Made by a program: the position numbers and the translations under genes. The notes under the pieces are model-generated. The model had not been told where the DNA came from. It did not search any database and was given only the letters and a program-made list of their open reading frames with translations. Below are positions 7,134 through 14,477 of a stretch of DNA of 30,843 bases, in pieces (within the stretch, counting starts at the first letter, position 1; the number at the start of each line of letters is the position of its first letter). Source of the stretch: CAYMST01 sp964393115 (GTDB taxonomy: Bacteria; Bacteroidota; Bacteroidia; Cytophagales; Cyclobacteriaceae); contig CAYMST010000018.1 in NCBI GenBank assembly GCA_964393115.1, forward strand, positions 1 to 30,843. The letters run 5' to 3'.

Positions 7134-7760
7134 TTATCTCAAATACCCTTCCAGGTAGCTCTTTAGAGCAAGCTGCCCTTCTCTGTTCAAGTAAATACCG
7201 TCTAAAGTATAAGACGTTTCTAACTCCCCTTCTTCATTCACTAATTCATAAAAGGCATTGCAGAACGAGATGTTCTTGGAATTATTGGCTTTTGATAGCC
7301 CTGCATTAATATGCAACAAAACATTGTTGTCCTGAAATTTTCTTTGCATCACCGGACTAACAGGAGTCAACCCAACCAAGACCACATTAGTTTCAGGCAT
7401 TTTAGTTTCGATAACCCTCATCAAATTAGTTGTTTTAGAAACTATAGAATCTGGGTGTTCAGAAGCTAATAGGTCCTCCACTAGCGTAAAAAAAACAACT
7501 TGTTTAGCTCGCTTTGGCAAAATCTTGTTTATATTAAGAGTTAACTCATCGATTCCCGTGTTTCTAAACCCTAACGTAAGAATATTACTATTTTCATAAA
7601 CTCTTTTAGCATCTAGATTTCCTAATAACTTACCTCCAATAAATATAATAGAATTATCATCGCTTTTAGGAGTTGCAAATCCCTTGACCTCTTTTAGCTG
7701 AGAAAAGCTGGGCATTGTTATAATAAGCGATAAAACACAAAACAGCATTTTCATATTCAT
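7134..7760 (-). CDS. SGNH/GDSL-fold protein lacking catalytic residues (probable pseudoenzyme)
   Basis: 208 residues with a signal peptide ending near SFSQ, hence exported. The order of motifs follows SGNH hydrolases: block I strand IIFIGGKLLGN at 38-48, block II ILTLGFRNTGIDELT around 60-73, a block III strand QVVFFTLVEDLL at 87-98, the VVLVGLTPVSP strand at 126-136, and block V YTLDGIYLNREG at 184-195. The catalytic GDS is replaced by GGK (42-44), the block III GxND is missing, and the block V DxxH has Tyr190 in place of His. The frame is intact, so this reads as a conserved fold that has lost hydrolysis and may bind a ligand or partner. Its ATG overlaps the stop of the DPP-IV gene (ATGA at 7757-7760), which suggests coupled translation. 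The family call is by eye. Confidence 0.68.
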   Translation of the reverse strand: MNMKMLFCVLSLIITMPSFSQLKEVKGFATPKSDDNSIIFIGGKLLGNLDAKRVYENSNILTLGFRNTGIDELTLNINKILPKRAKQVVFFTLVEDLLASEHPDSIVSKTTNLMRVIETKMPETNVVLVGLTPVSPVMQRKFQDNNVLLHINAGLSKANNSKNISFCNAFYELVNEEGELETSYTLDGIYLNREGQLALKSYLEGYLR

Positions 7761-9946
7761 AGATTTTTTTGTACAAAGTTAGTCATCATATGATAAAGGT
7801 GTTTACGATTGGCCTTCCCCCCTATTCCATGAGCCCTATCCGGGTAGAAAAAACTTTGAAATTGCTTACCTGCTTTGATCAATTCTTGTTGTAAGGCAAT
7901 AGCATGTTGGACATGTACGTTGTCATCACCAGTACCATGAATCAACAGATACTCTCCTTTCAGCTCTGCAGCATTTCCTAGGGGTGAATAACTATCGTAC
8001 CCTTCTGGGTTATCATTTGGTTTTTGCAAGAATCGTTCCGTGTAAATCGTATCATAGAACCTCCAACTCGTAACTGGAGCTACAGCAATAGCCATTTTGA
8101 ACAACCCTTGTCCTTTCATAAGCGCTAAGGAAGACATATATCCGCCATAGCTCCACCCCCATATACCGATCCTTGACTTATCAACGAAAGGTTGGTTCCC
8201 AAGGAATTTTGCCGTAGATATTAAGTCTTGAATCTCTAACTTACCGAGATTCTTATAGGTACACTTCTTAAATTTCTCGCCACGACCACTCATTCCACGA
8301 GTGTCGACCACCGCAACAATATATCCTTGTTGCGCGAGCATTTGATGCCAATAAAAATGCCTTCCGCCCCATGAATTACGTACTACCTGCACACCAGGAC
8401 CGGAATATTGATATACCAAAACAGGATATTGCTTCGTGCTATCAAAATTGGTTGGAGGAATCAAATAGCCATGCAGTTCAAAATTGCTTCTACCTTTGAA
8501 AGTAAAGTACCGCTTTGGGTTAACCCCATACTCTTCATGCTTTAGTGTCAACTCAGAGTTCTCCTTAAGGTTTTTAACGACTGTCCCCTTCTTATTATCT
8601 ACTAAATCTATTTTGTACGGTTGTTCCTGGCTGTGGTTATATAGGATATAGTATTTACAGTCAGGACTAAAATTGGCTGAATTTATACCAACAGTCGTGC
8701 TAAGTTTTGTGCGCCCTTTTCCAAAAACATTTACTTTGTAAAGATGCCTGTTTTGGTCTGCCAGATCAGAATCTCCTTCACTTGAGGTGTAATATACTAC
8801 TGGAGTCTTACCCGACTGATCCAAAGCCACAATTTCATCTGCTTCCCACTGACCATAAGTAATTTTCGCTCTTACTTGCCCATCTACAACACCATGTAGA
8901 TAAAAATGCTTGAAGCCATCTCGTTCACTGGAAAGGATAAAGTGTTCGCCATCATTTAAATAAATCAGTTCCGAACAATAGTTGATATCAATATACTTAT
9001 TGCTTCTATCGGTGAAAATAACCTCCGAATAACCATCCTCAATATCGCAATGCATTATATCCAATGAATTTTGAAGCCTATTTAGTCTTTGGACCGCCAG
9101 CATATTTGGATCTTGAGTCCACGTAATCTTGGGCACATAAATATCAGCATCCTTGCCCAAATCCATTTTTTGCTTAGTATTCTCTTCCAAATCATAAACG
9201 TAGATATCAACTACTGAATTTTCCTCACCCGCTTTCGGGTATTTGAAGCGATAGTCACTAGGATAGAGTTTGGGCGCATTCCATACTTGCATATTATACT
9301 CTTTTACCTTACTCTCATCAAACCGGTAAAAGGCTATTTTCCTATTATCTGGAGACCAAAAAAACGCCTTCGTTAAATAGAGCTCTTCTTCATATACCCA
9401 ATCCGTGCTTCCATTAATCACTTTATTTTTAACCCCATCACTCGTAACACGAGTTTCCGTCATGTTCACCAATTTGGTAAAGTACAAATCGTTGTCTCTG
9501 ACAAAGGCAATCATTTTGCCGTCGGGAGAAAATGTAGCATAGGAAATGGGATCCTCGGACAACTTTCTTGGCAGTTCCTCCTTCAAATTATGGACATAGT
9601 AAATGGCCGTATAAGATCTACGATATATTCTTTTGATCCCTGTAGCTATAAGTAGTTGCTTCTCGTCGGCACTAAATGAATATTCTTCTATCGCCAAGTC
9701 AAATTTATTTCCATCATAAAGAGTATCAACCGCCTGGCCATTCATAACTTGATATTTCACAATCATGTTGTCTTCCAAGGCCGTGTAGTATTGCCCATTT
9801 TTCATCCATCGCAATTCATATAAATAATTAGGATAAAATGTCCCATTCAGAAAATCATCAATATTAATTTTCTTAAATTCCTGTGCGATTGTGCTATTGA
9901 TCAGCACCAGAAGGAACGAAAACAACGTCAAGATTGTATTCTTCAT
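7757..9946 (-). CDS. Dipeptidyl peptidase IV (S9B prolyl oligopeptidase family)
   Basis: 729 residues, the usual length, with a signal peptide ending near STIAQ, so periplasmic. Residues about 30-470 form the eight-bladed beta-propeller; the Glu motif DWVYEEELYLT at 182-192 supplies the acidic residues that hold the free amino end of the substrate. The alpha/beta-hydrolase domain carries the catalytic triad: Ser599 in GWSYGGY, Asp674 in HGTGDDNVHVQH and His706 in DRAHGIGG. It releases X-Pro or X-Ala dipeptides from peptide N termini and so feeds peptide use. It is first in a two-gene unit with the SGNH-like protein and diverges from the sensor kinase gene across about 95 bases. Confidence 0.95.
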   Translation of the reverse strand: MKNTILTLFSFLLVLINSTIAQEFKKINIDDFLNGTFYPNYLYELRWMKNGQYYTALEDNMIVKYQVMNGQAVDTLYDGNKFDLAIEEYSFSADEKQLLIATGIKRIYRRSYTAIYYVHNLKEELPRKLSEDPISYATFSPDGKMIAFVRDNDLYFTKLVNMTETRVTSDGVKNKVINGSTDWVYEEELYLTKAFFWSPDNRKIAFYRFDESKVKEYNMQVWNAPKLYPSDYRFKYPKAGEENSVVDIYVYDLEENTKQKMDLGKDADIYVPKITWTQDPNMLAVQRLNRLQNSLDIMHCDIEDGYSEVIFTDRSNKYIDINYCSELIYLNDGEHFILSSERDGFKHFYLHGVVDGQVRAKITYGQWEADEIVALDQSGKTPVVYYTSSEGDSDLADQNRHLYKVNVFGKGRTKLSTTVGINSANFSPDCKYYILYNHSQEQPYKIDLVDNKKGTVVKNLKENSELTLKHEEYGVNPKRYFTFKGRSNFELHGYLIPPTNFDSTKQYPVLVYQYSGPGVQVVRNSWGGRHFYWHQMLAQQGYIVAVVDTRGMSGRGEKFKKCTYKNLGKLEIQDLISTAKFLGNQPFVDKSRIGIWGWSYGGYMSSLALMKGQGLFKMAIAVAPVTSWRFYDTIYTERFLQKPNDNPEGYDSYSPLGNAAELKGEYLLIHGTGDDNVHVQHAIALQQELIKAGKQFQSFFYPDRAHGIGGKANRKHLYHMMTNFVQKNL

Positions 9947-10041
9947 GTGTGGATAGTTTGATTAGGATCTTGAATAAGTAAATAGCGCAATATTGCACAT
10001 TTGAGTATAATAACCCATTATTTAGAAATTTATTGAGGCGT

Positions 10042-11412
10042 ATGGAACTTAATGAAATTGCTGTCTTCCAAGATCTACCTGAAAAAACCATCAAATGGTT
10101 TTTGGATAGAGCGGAAATCATTGAGCTGGACAAAGATGAATATGTCTATCAGCCAGGTGTTCCCGCTGATCATTTGGTTGTGGTATTAGAAGGACAGTTT
10201 GAGGTACTTAGAGTAAATGCCGGCGGCAAAATTCCTGTTGCAGTAGTAGATGCCGGAATCGTCACTGGTCGCTTACCCTACTCACGCATGAAGGAAGTGA
10301 GTGCCTTTGCTAGGGTAGTAAAGCCAGTAAAAATCATGAGGCTTCACAAAAAGCACTTCGCAGACCTGGGCTATGAAAGCACAGAGCTCATGCAACGGCT
10401 AGTTGGCCTCATGTCAGATCGTGTTCGTACTTCAACGCGCATGCAGCAGCAGGAAGAAAAGCTGGCTTCGTTAGGAAAACTATCAGCCGGTCTGGCTCAT
10501 GAAATTAACAATCCCGCCTCAGCCATCAATAGAACAGCGACAAATATTCGTCAAGAAATTAAGAGTCTTCCGGAACTCGTGTCTAAAATGTTTCAGTTTA
10601 ACCTGAAACCAGAGACCTTCGAAAACATCAACGCCATCATTTTCAACAAATGTACGTTTGGGACAACCGCATTATCGGTTTTGGAAAAGAGTGAGCTGGA
10701 AGATGAACTCATCGACTGGATGGAGGATCACGATGTAGAGGAAGCCTTTGACCTAGCTGAAGTATTTGTTAAAACTGGATTAACACCTCCTGATTTGGAT
10801 GCTCTAAAGGATATAATTCCGGAAGGGGCCTTATCACCTGTCTTATTATGGATACAAAAAATGTTGGATACTGAAAAGCTATCTGTTGAGATTCACGAGG
10901 CGTCAACACGTATATCCGAATTAGTAGGAGCTATCAAGACATATTCGCACATGGATCGCTCTCCCGATTTTGAAATGACCAATTTGGTGAGTGGAGTAGA
11001 GAGTACATTGACCATGCTGAACCATAAAGTCCGCGATAAAAAAATAGAATTAGTTAAAGAGTTTGAGGAAGTTCCGACTATCAAAGCAATGCCGAGTGAA
11101 CTTAATCAGGTATGGACGAATATAATTGACAACGCCATCGATGCTGCACCAGAGCAAGATGGCAAAATACTAGTAGAAGCAAAACGCAAAAAGGATACAG
11201 TAAGAATTCGTATCTCAGATAATGGACCAGGCATCCCAGAAGACATTAAATCAAAAATATTTGACCCCTTCTTCACCACCAAAGCAGTAGGAAAGGGAAC
11301 TGGATTAGGCTTGGATATCGTCCAGCGCATTATCAAAACACATAACGCAGGACTTGAAGTAGATTCCGAACCAGGAAGGACTACATTTGAGGTCTGTTTT
11401 CCGATTAAATAA
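10042..11412 (+). CDS. Sensor histidine kinase with N-terminal cyclic-nucleotide-binding-like domain
   Basis: 456 residues from the ATG; an in-frame TTG at 10033 would add three. The N terminus (about 5-105) is a CRP-like sensor domain (YVYQPGVPADHLVVVLEGQFEVLR), but the phosphate-binding cassette is replaced by VTGRLPYSRM, so cAMP may not be its ligand. After a coiled-coil (MQQQEEKLASLGKLSAGLAHEINNP) comes the phospho-acceptor His153. A linker of about 130 residues separates this from the catalytic domain: N box WTNIIDNAIDA, G1 box SDNGPGIP, F box DPFFTTK and G2 box GKGTGLGL. No membrane segment, so it is cytoplasmic. The response-regulator flavoprotein starts 34 bases downstream on the same strand and is the obvious phosphoryl acceptor. 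Confidence 0.9.
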   Translation: MELNEIAVFQDLPEKTIKWFLDRAEIIELDKDEYVYQPGVPADHLVVVLEGQFEVLRVNAGGKIPVAVVDAGIVTGRLPYSRMKEVSAFARVVKPVKIMRLHKKHFADLGYESTELMQRLVGLMSDRVRTSTRMQQQEEKLASLGKLSAGLAHEINNPASAINRTATNIRQEIKSLPELVSKMFQFNLKPETFENINAIIFNKCTFGTTALSVLEKSELEDELIDWMEDHDVEEAFDLAEVFVKTGLTPPDLDALKDIIPEGALSPVLLWIQKMLDTEKLSVEIHEASTRISELVGAIKTYSHMDRSPDFEMTNLVSGVESTLTMLNHKVRDKKIELVKEFEEVPTIKAMPSELNQVWTNIIDNAIDAAPEQDGKILVEAKRKKDTVRIRISDNGPGIPEDIKSKIFDPFFTTKAVGKGTGLGLDIVQRIIKTHNAGLEVDSEPGRTTFEVCFPIK

Positions 11413-11446
11413 ATTGTTTGTCAACCACACCGAACATTAAATCACG

Positions 11447-13108
11447 ATGAGCAAGACACCCATCATATTTGCAATAGACGACGACCCACAGGTACTGAAG
11501 GCGATTGAAAGAGACCTTCGCAAAGCATACCGAAAAGAATATAAAATATTAAGCACCTCATCCGCGAAGGAGGCATTAGAAGCCATTGCGCAACTAAAGC
11601 TACAAGGCGATGACATTGCCCTTTTTTTGAGTGATCAAAAAATGCCTGAGATGGAAGGCGTTGATTTTCTGGAAAAAGCAAAAGTTCACTACCCTGAGGC
11701 GAAGCGAATATTACTTACCGCCTATTCCGATACCGATGCGGCCATAAAAGCAATTAACGATGTACAGTTAGACTATTATCTGCTCAAGCCATGGGATCCA
11801 CCACAGGAAAAGCTATATCCCGTCATCAACGATCAACTTGATGAGTGGCAATCGACTTATCGACCAGACTTTCAAGGCATTCGCGTAGTTGGATACCAAT
11901 ATTCTTCCAAATCACACGAGTTAAAAGATTTCCTTTCAGGAAACCTAATCCCTTACCAGTGGATTGATGTAGAGAAAGACGCTAAGGCTGAAGATTTCTT
12001 AAAACTCGGGCAGGCAGCCCTAGAAGATCTTCCACTTGTTATTATGGAGGATGGGAAAGTGTTTAAGTCACCCACCAAGCAAGAAGTTGCTCAGGCGATG
12101 GGTAAAAATGCGAAAGCTACAGAAGAGGTTTACGATGTAGCCATTATTGGTGCGGGGCCTGCCGGACTTGCAGCTGCGGTCTATGGCGGATCCGAGGGAC
12201 TTAAGACGGTTTTGATAGAAAAGCGAGCTCCAGGCGGACAGGCAGGCACAAGTTCTCGAATTGAAAACTACCTAGGTTTTCCAAAAGGCCTAAGCGGATC
12301 TGAACTATCGAGACGAGCGATTTCTCAAGCTACCCGTTTTGGAATTGAGTTTTTGTCACCACAGGAAGTGAACAATATTACCATTCGAGACGGCTACAAA
12401 ATACTTACACTTCAAGACAACTCTGAGGTAGCAACCAAAGCACTTATCATCACCACCGGCGTAGACTATCGTAAACTAGAGGTCAAAGGTGTCGATCAGT
12501 TTTCCGGTGCTGGTATCTACTACGGTGCGGCAATGACCGAAGCAAATGCTTGCAAGGAAAAAGATATTTATGTCGTAGGAGGTGGCAACTCAGCTGGGCA
12601 AGCAGCTATGTATCTCTCTAAATTTGCTAGACATGTCTTTATTGTCATTCGTAAGACCGACCTAACCTCCTCTATGTCCCAATACCTTATTGATCAAATA
12701 GATGGAACGCAGAACATTTCTGTTTTGGGAAGAACTGTAGTTAACGAGGCCATTGGTGAAGAAAAGCTCGAGAAACTTCATCTCAAAAACTTAGATTCGG
12801 ATGAAACAAAAGAAGTAGATTCTGGTGGTTTATTCATTTTTATCGGAGCGAAGCCTTACACAGATTGGCTTGATGAGGTACTAAAAAATGAACGGGGATA
12901 TATAAAAACAGGACAAGATCTGGTCCGAACAGAGGGCTTTGGAAAACAATGGAAGCTGGATCGCGAGCCTTACCTATTGGAAACAAGTATTCCCGGCATA
13001 TTTGCCGCTGGAGACGTTCGTTCAGGTGCCATGAATCGTGTTGCCTCTGCTGTAGGCGAGGGGTCCATGGCCATCAAGTTTGTGCATGAGTATCTTTCTG
13101 AGAATTAG
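11447..13108 (+). CDS. Response regulator fused to glutaredoxin-like and thioredoxin-reductase-like flavoprotein
   Basis: 553 residues in three parts. Residues 1-135 are a receiver domain with the acidic pocket DDD 11-13, phospho-acceptor Asp63 in LSDQKMPEMEG, Thr91 and Lys114 (LLKPW). Residues 143-218 look like a glutaredoxin fold (IRVVGYQYSSKSHELKDFL, then LPLVIMEDGKVF), but the CxxC site is YSSK. Residues 228-550 are a low-molecular-weight thioredoxin-reductase-type FAD/NAD(P)H enzyme: GAGPAG 235-240, GGQAG 263-267, ITTG 335-338, GGGNSAGQAA 378-387 and AAGDVRSG 520-527. The usual CATC disulfide is absent; the equivalent stretch is YYGAAMTEA at 358-366. The protein may thus be a phosphorylation-controlled NAD(P)H oxidoreductase that does not use the normal disulfide relay. 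Fused response regulator/thioredoxin-reductase proteins are known; their substrate is not. Paired with the kinase gene just upstream. Confidence 0.9.
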   Translation: MSKTPIIFAIDDDPQVLKAIERDLRKAYRKEYKILSTSSAKEALEAIAQLKLQGDDIALFLSDQKMPEMEGVDFLEKAKVHYPEAKRILLTAYSDTDAAIKAINDVQLDYYLLKPWDPPQEKLYPVINDQLDEWQSTYRPDFQGIRVVGYQYSSKSHELKDFLSGNLIPYQWIDVEKDAKAEDFLKLGQAALEDLPLVIMEDGKVFKSPTKQEVAQAMGKNAKATEEVYDVAIIGAGPAGLAAAVYGGSEGLKTVLIEKRAPGGQAGTSSRIENYLGFPKGLSGSELSRRAISQATRFGIEFLSPQEVNNITIRDGYKILTLQDNSEVATKALIITTGVDYRKLEVKGVDQFSGAGIYYGAAMTEANACKEKDIYVVGGGNSAGQAAMYLSKFARHVFIVIRKTDLTSSMSQYLIDQIDGTQNISVLGRTVVNEAIGEEKLEKLHLKNLDSDETKEVDSGGLFIFIGAKPYTDWLDEVLKNERGYIKTGQDLVRTEGFGKQWKLDREPYLLETSIPGIFAAGDVRSGAMNRVASAVGEGSMAIKFVHEYLSEN

Positions 13109-13122
13109 TATTCTAAACCTTA

Positions 13123-13181
13123 AAAAGCTTCCGAATCATTTTCCTTCTGAATTTAGTTCGATAATCTTTTCGGAAGCTTGT
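13123..13181 (-). terminator. Long-loop hairpin at the end of the TPR gene
   Basis: Perfect 11-base inverted repeat, AAGCTTCCGAA at 13125-13135 and TTCGGAAGCTT at 13169-13179. Read on the minus strand the second arm is followed by TTTTTAAGG, like an intrinsic terminator. One arm lies inside the last codons of the TPR gene and the loop is 33 bases, so it is unusual. It could also stop transcripts arriving from the flavoprotein gene on the other strand. Confidence 0.45.
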
Positions 13182-13840
13182 TTCTTATAATAACCTACGT
13201 AACAAACTTTAACGAACTCATTCAGCTCTTCGATTGCTTTAGCACTATCATCTTTTGTATTAACGAATATATTATAATACTTTCTATTCCATTTACGATT
13301 TAAAGCACTCATTTTCTGAATGGCTTCTTGGGGATTATCAAGTGAAATATCTGAAAACTCCATGGCCTCGAAAACAGTTTTGACTATAGGAAAATACGCT
13401 TTATCAAAAGGCAAATTAGACTCAAAAAGTAAATCCGAATAATCCGTAAGAACACTTAGTTTAAAAAAAGCAGAGTCTGCTTCACGAACTTGATCTAAAG
13501 CTAAACTCACCCATTTCAAAGAGTTTTCATAGTCCTTTAATAACCGGTAGCAACGACTTATCATCTTAAGTGTATTTGTATACTGAACAGCGTCGTCTTC
13601 CACTTTTATGCAATCAAGTACTACCTTGAAATGATCAATAGCCAAATCATATTGTTTTCCTTCCCAATAGATTAGCCCTAACCAGCTGTTAAGTTTTCTT
13701 TGCAGGGCTTGGACAGGAATCAAACCTTGCATAGTCTTTGCCTGTTCTTTTATCTGATTGGCACGTTTCTCGTAGTCTGAAGGTGCTATATCTCGAAAAA
13801 GTTTGGTCACCACATTAGGTGACAAAAAATCATTTGGCAT
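13136..13840 (-). CDS. TPR-repeat protein of unknown function
   Basis: 234 residues, no signal peptide, mostly helical. Two or more tetratricopeptide-like repeats are visible between about residues 48 and 133 (SWLGLIYWEGKQYDLAIDHF, then MISRCYRLLKDYENSLKWVSLAL). The remainder is also helical but less regular. Such proteins usually act as interaction scaffolds, and the partner cannot be told. The start ATG at 13838-13840 lies inside the end of an open minus-strand frame that runs down from the neighbouring small membrane protein gene. The gene converges on the flavoprotein gene. Confidence 0.75.
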   Translation of the reverse strand: MPNDFLSPNVVTKLFRDIAPSDYEKRANQIKEQAKTMQGLIPVQALQRKLNSWLGLIYWEGKQYDLAIDHFKVVLDCIKVEDDAVQYTNTLKMISRCYRLLKDYENSLKWVSLALDQVREADSAFFKLSVLTDYSDLLFESNLPFDKAYFPIVKTVFEAMEFSDISLDNPQEAIQKMSALNRKWNRKYYNIFVNTKDDSAKAIEELNEFVKVCYVGYYKKQASEKIIELNSEGK

Positions 13841-14011
13841 ATATTTTTACTCTTTTAAAAAACTTAACAATTTGGCCTTTGTCACCCATCAAATAACCGG
13901 TTAATTCAAAATTTCTAAGCCAAACCTTTCTGAACAATCCAAGGTTATACTCAAATAAACAACGATTCTCTTCAAGGTCAACACTTTCCTTATGGCAACC
14001 GTCTAAATATC
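13830..14011 (-). other. 62-codon open frame without a start: candidate -1 frameshift extension
   Basis: This stretch is open on the minus strand and reads like protein (EVRYLDGCHKESVDLEEN near its start, QIVKFFKRVKIYAK at its end). It ends in a TGA at 13830-13832, overlapping the TPR start by 11 bases. It has no ATG or GTG near its beginning. It is in the -1 frame relative to the small membrane protein gene, and the switch point carries the slippery heptamer T TTA AAG at 14024-14018, two codons before that gene's stop. A -1 shift would give a fused protein of about 146 residues. A point deletion or sequencing error, or chance, are alternatives. Confidence 0.4.
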
Positions 14012-14269
14012 TTACTTCTTTAAATGGCGAAATAATATAATGGTAGTAATAGCAAACAAAGATATCGCCGTAGTTGCTAATGTAAGCTTGGCGAGACCTA
14101 ACATTAACAAGACCCCAAACGCATGGTTCGTACTATACCTTTCTGCTTTCATCAAAAATTCATGTATAACAGTAGAATTATCAAGCCAGTAATAAGTAAA
14201 CAGGCTAGTTACCCCGATAAAATAAATAAAGCCATACTTGACCAGTAACCTATTCCTAACCTTAGTCAC
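14012..14269 (-). CDS. Small two-helix membrane protein
   Basis: 85 residues from a GTG start; no in-frame ATG occurs before residue 40. Two hydrophobic segments, about 12-28 (YGFIYFIGVTSLFTYYW) and 51-80 (FGVLLMLGLAK through TIILF), with a basic N terminus and the basic tail RHLKK. I do not recognise the family. It is divergent from glycogen synthase and lies upstream of the TPR gene on the same strand, so the two are probably co-transcribed. The TTTAAAG heptamer just before its stop may allow a -1 frameshift into the extension recorded separately. Confidence 0.6.
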   Translation of the reverse strand: MTKVRNRLLVKYGFIYFIGVTSLFTYYWLDNSTVIHEFLMKAERYSTNHAFGVLLMLGLAKLTLATTAISLFAITTIILFRHLKK

Positions 14270-14404
14270 AACTTGTTTTCAATAAAATCAGCATTACAGA
14301 AATGTAACGGTTGAACTCATTTCTTCAATTTAATAAACCTAACATTTAGCGATTTGTATTGCAATTTCCGAGAAATTCATCTCTATGAGGAGTTTTTAAA
14401 ACAT

Positions 14405-14439
14405 TTTGTTACAAGGCTGGCAAAATATTATTTTATTTG
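14405..14439 (+). promoter_or_regulatory. Candidate sigma-A promoter of glycogen synthase
   Basis: TTTG at 14405-14408, 23 bases, then TTTATTTG at 14432-14439, which matches the Bacteroidota -33 TTTG and -7 TAnnTTTG pattern with one mismatch. The transcript would start near 14446, about 30 bases before the ATG at 14478. This argues against the longer TTG-initiated reading from 14406. Confidence 0.35.
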
Positions 14440-14477
14440 GTCGTGAAAAACTAAAAACACGCTATTCAAATATCATA

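Noticed and set aside
14406..14477. 24-residue N-terminal extension of glycogen synthase from a TTG
   Set aside because: The stretch contains the likely -7 box and does not resemble the family; the ATG at 14478 fits better.
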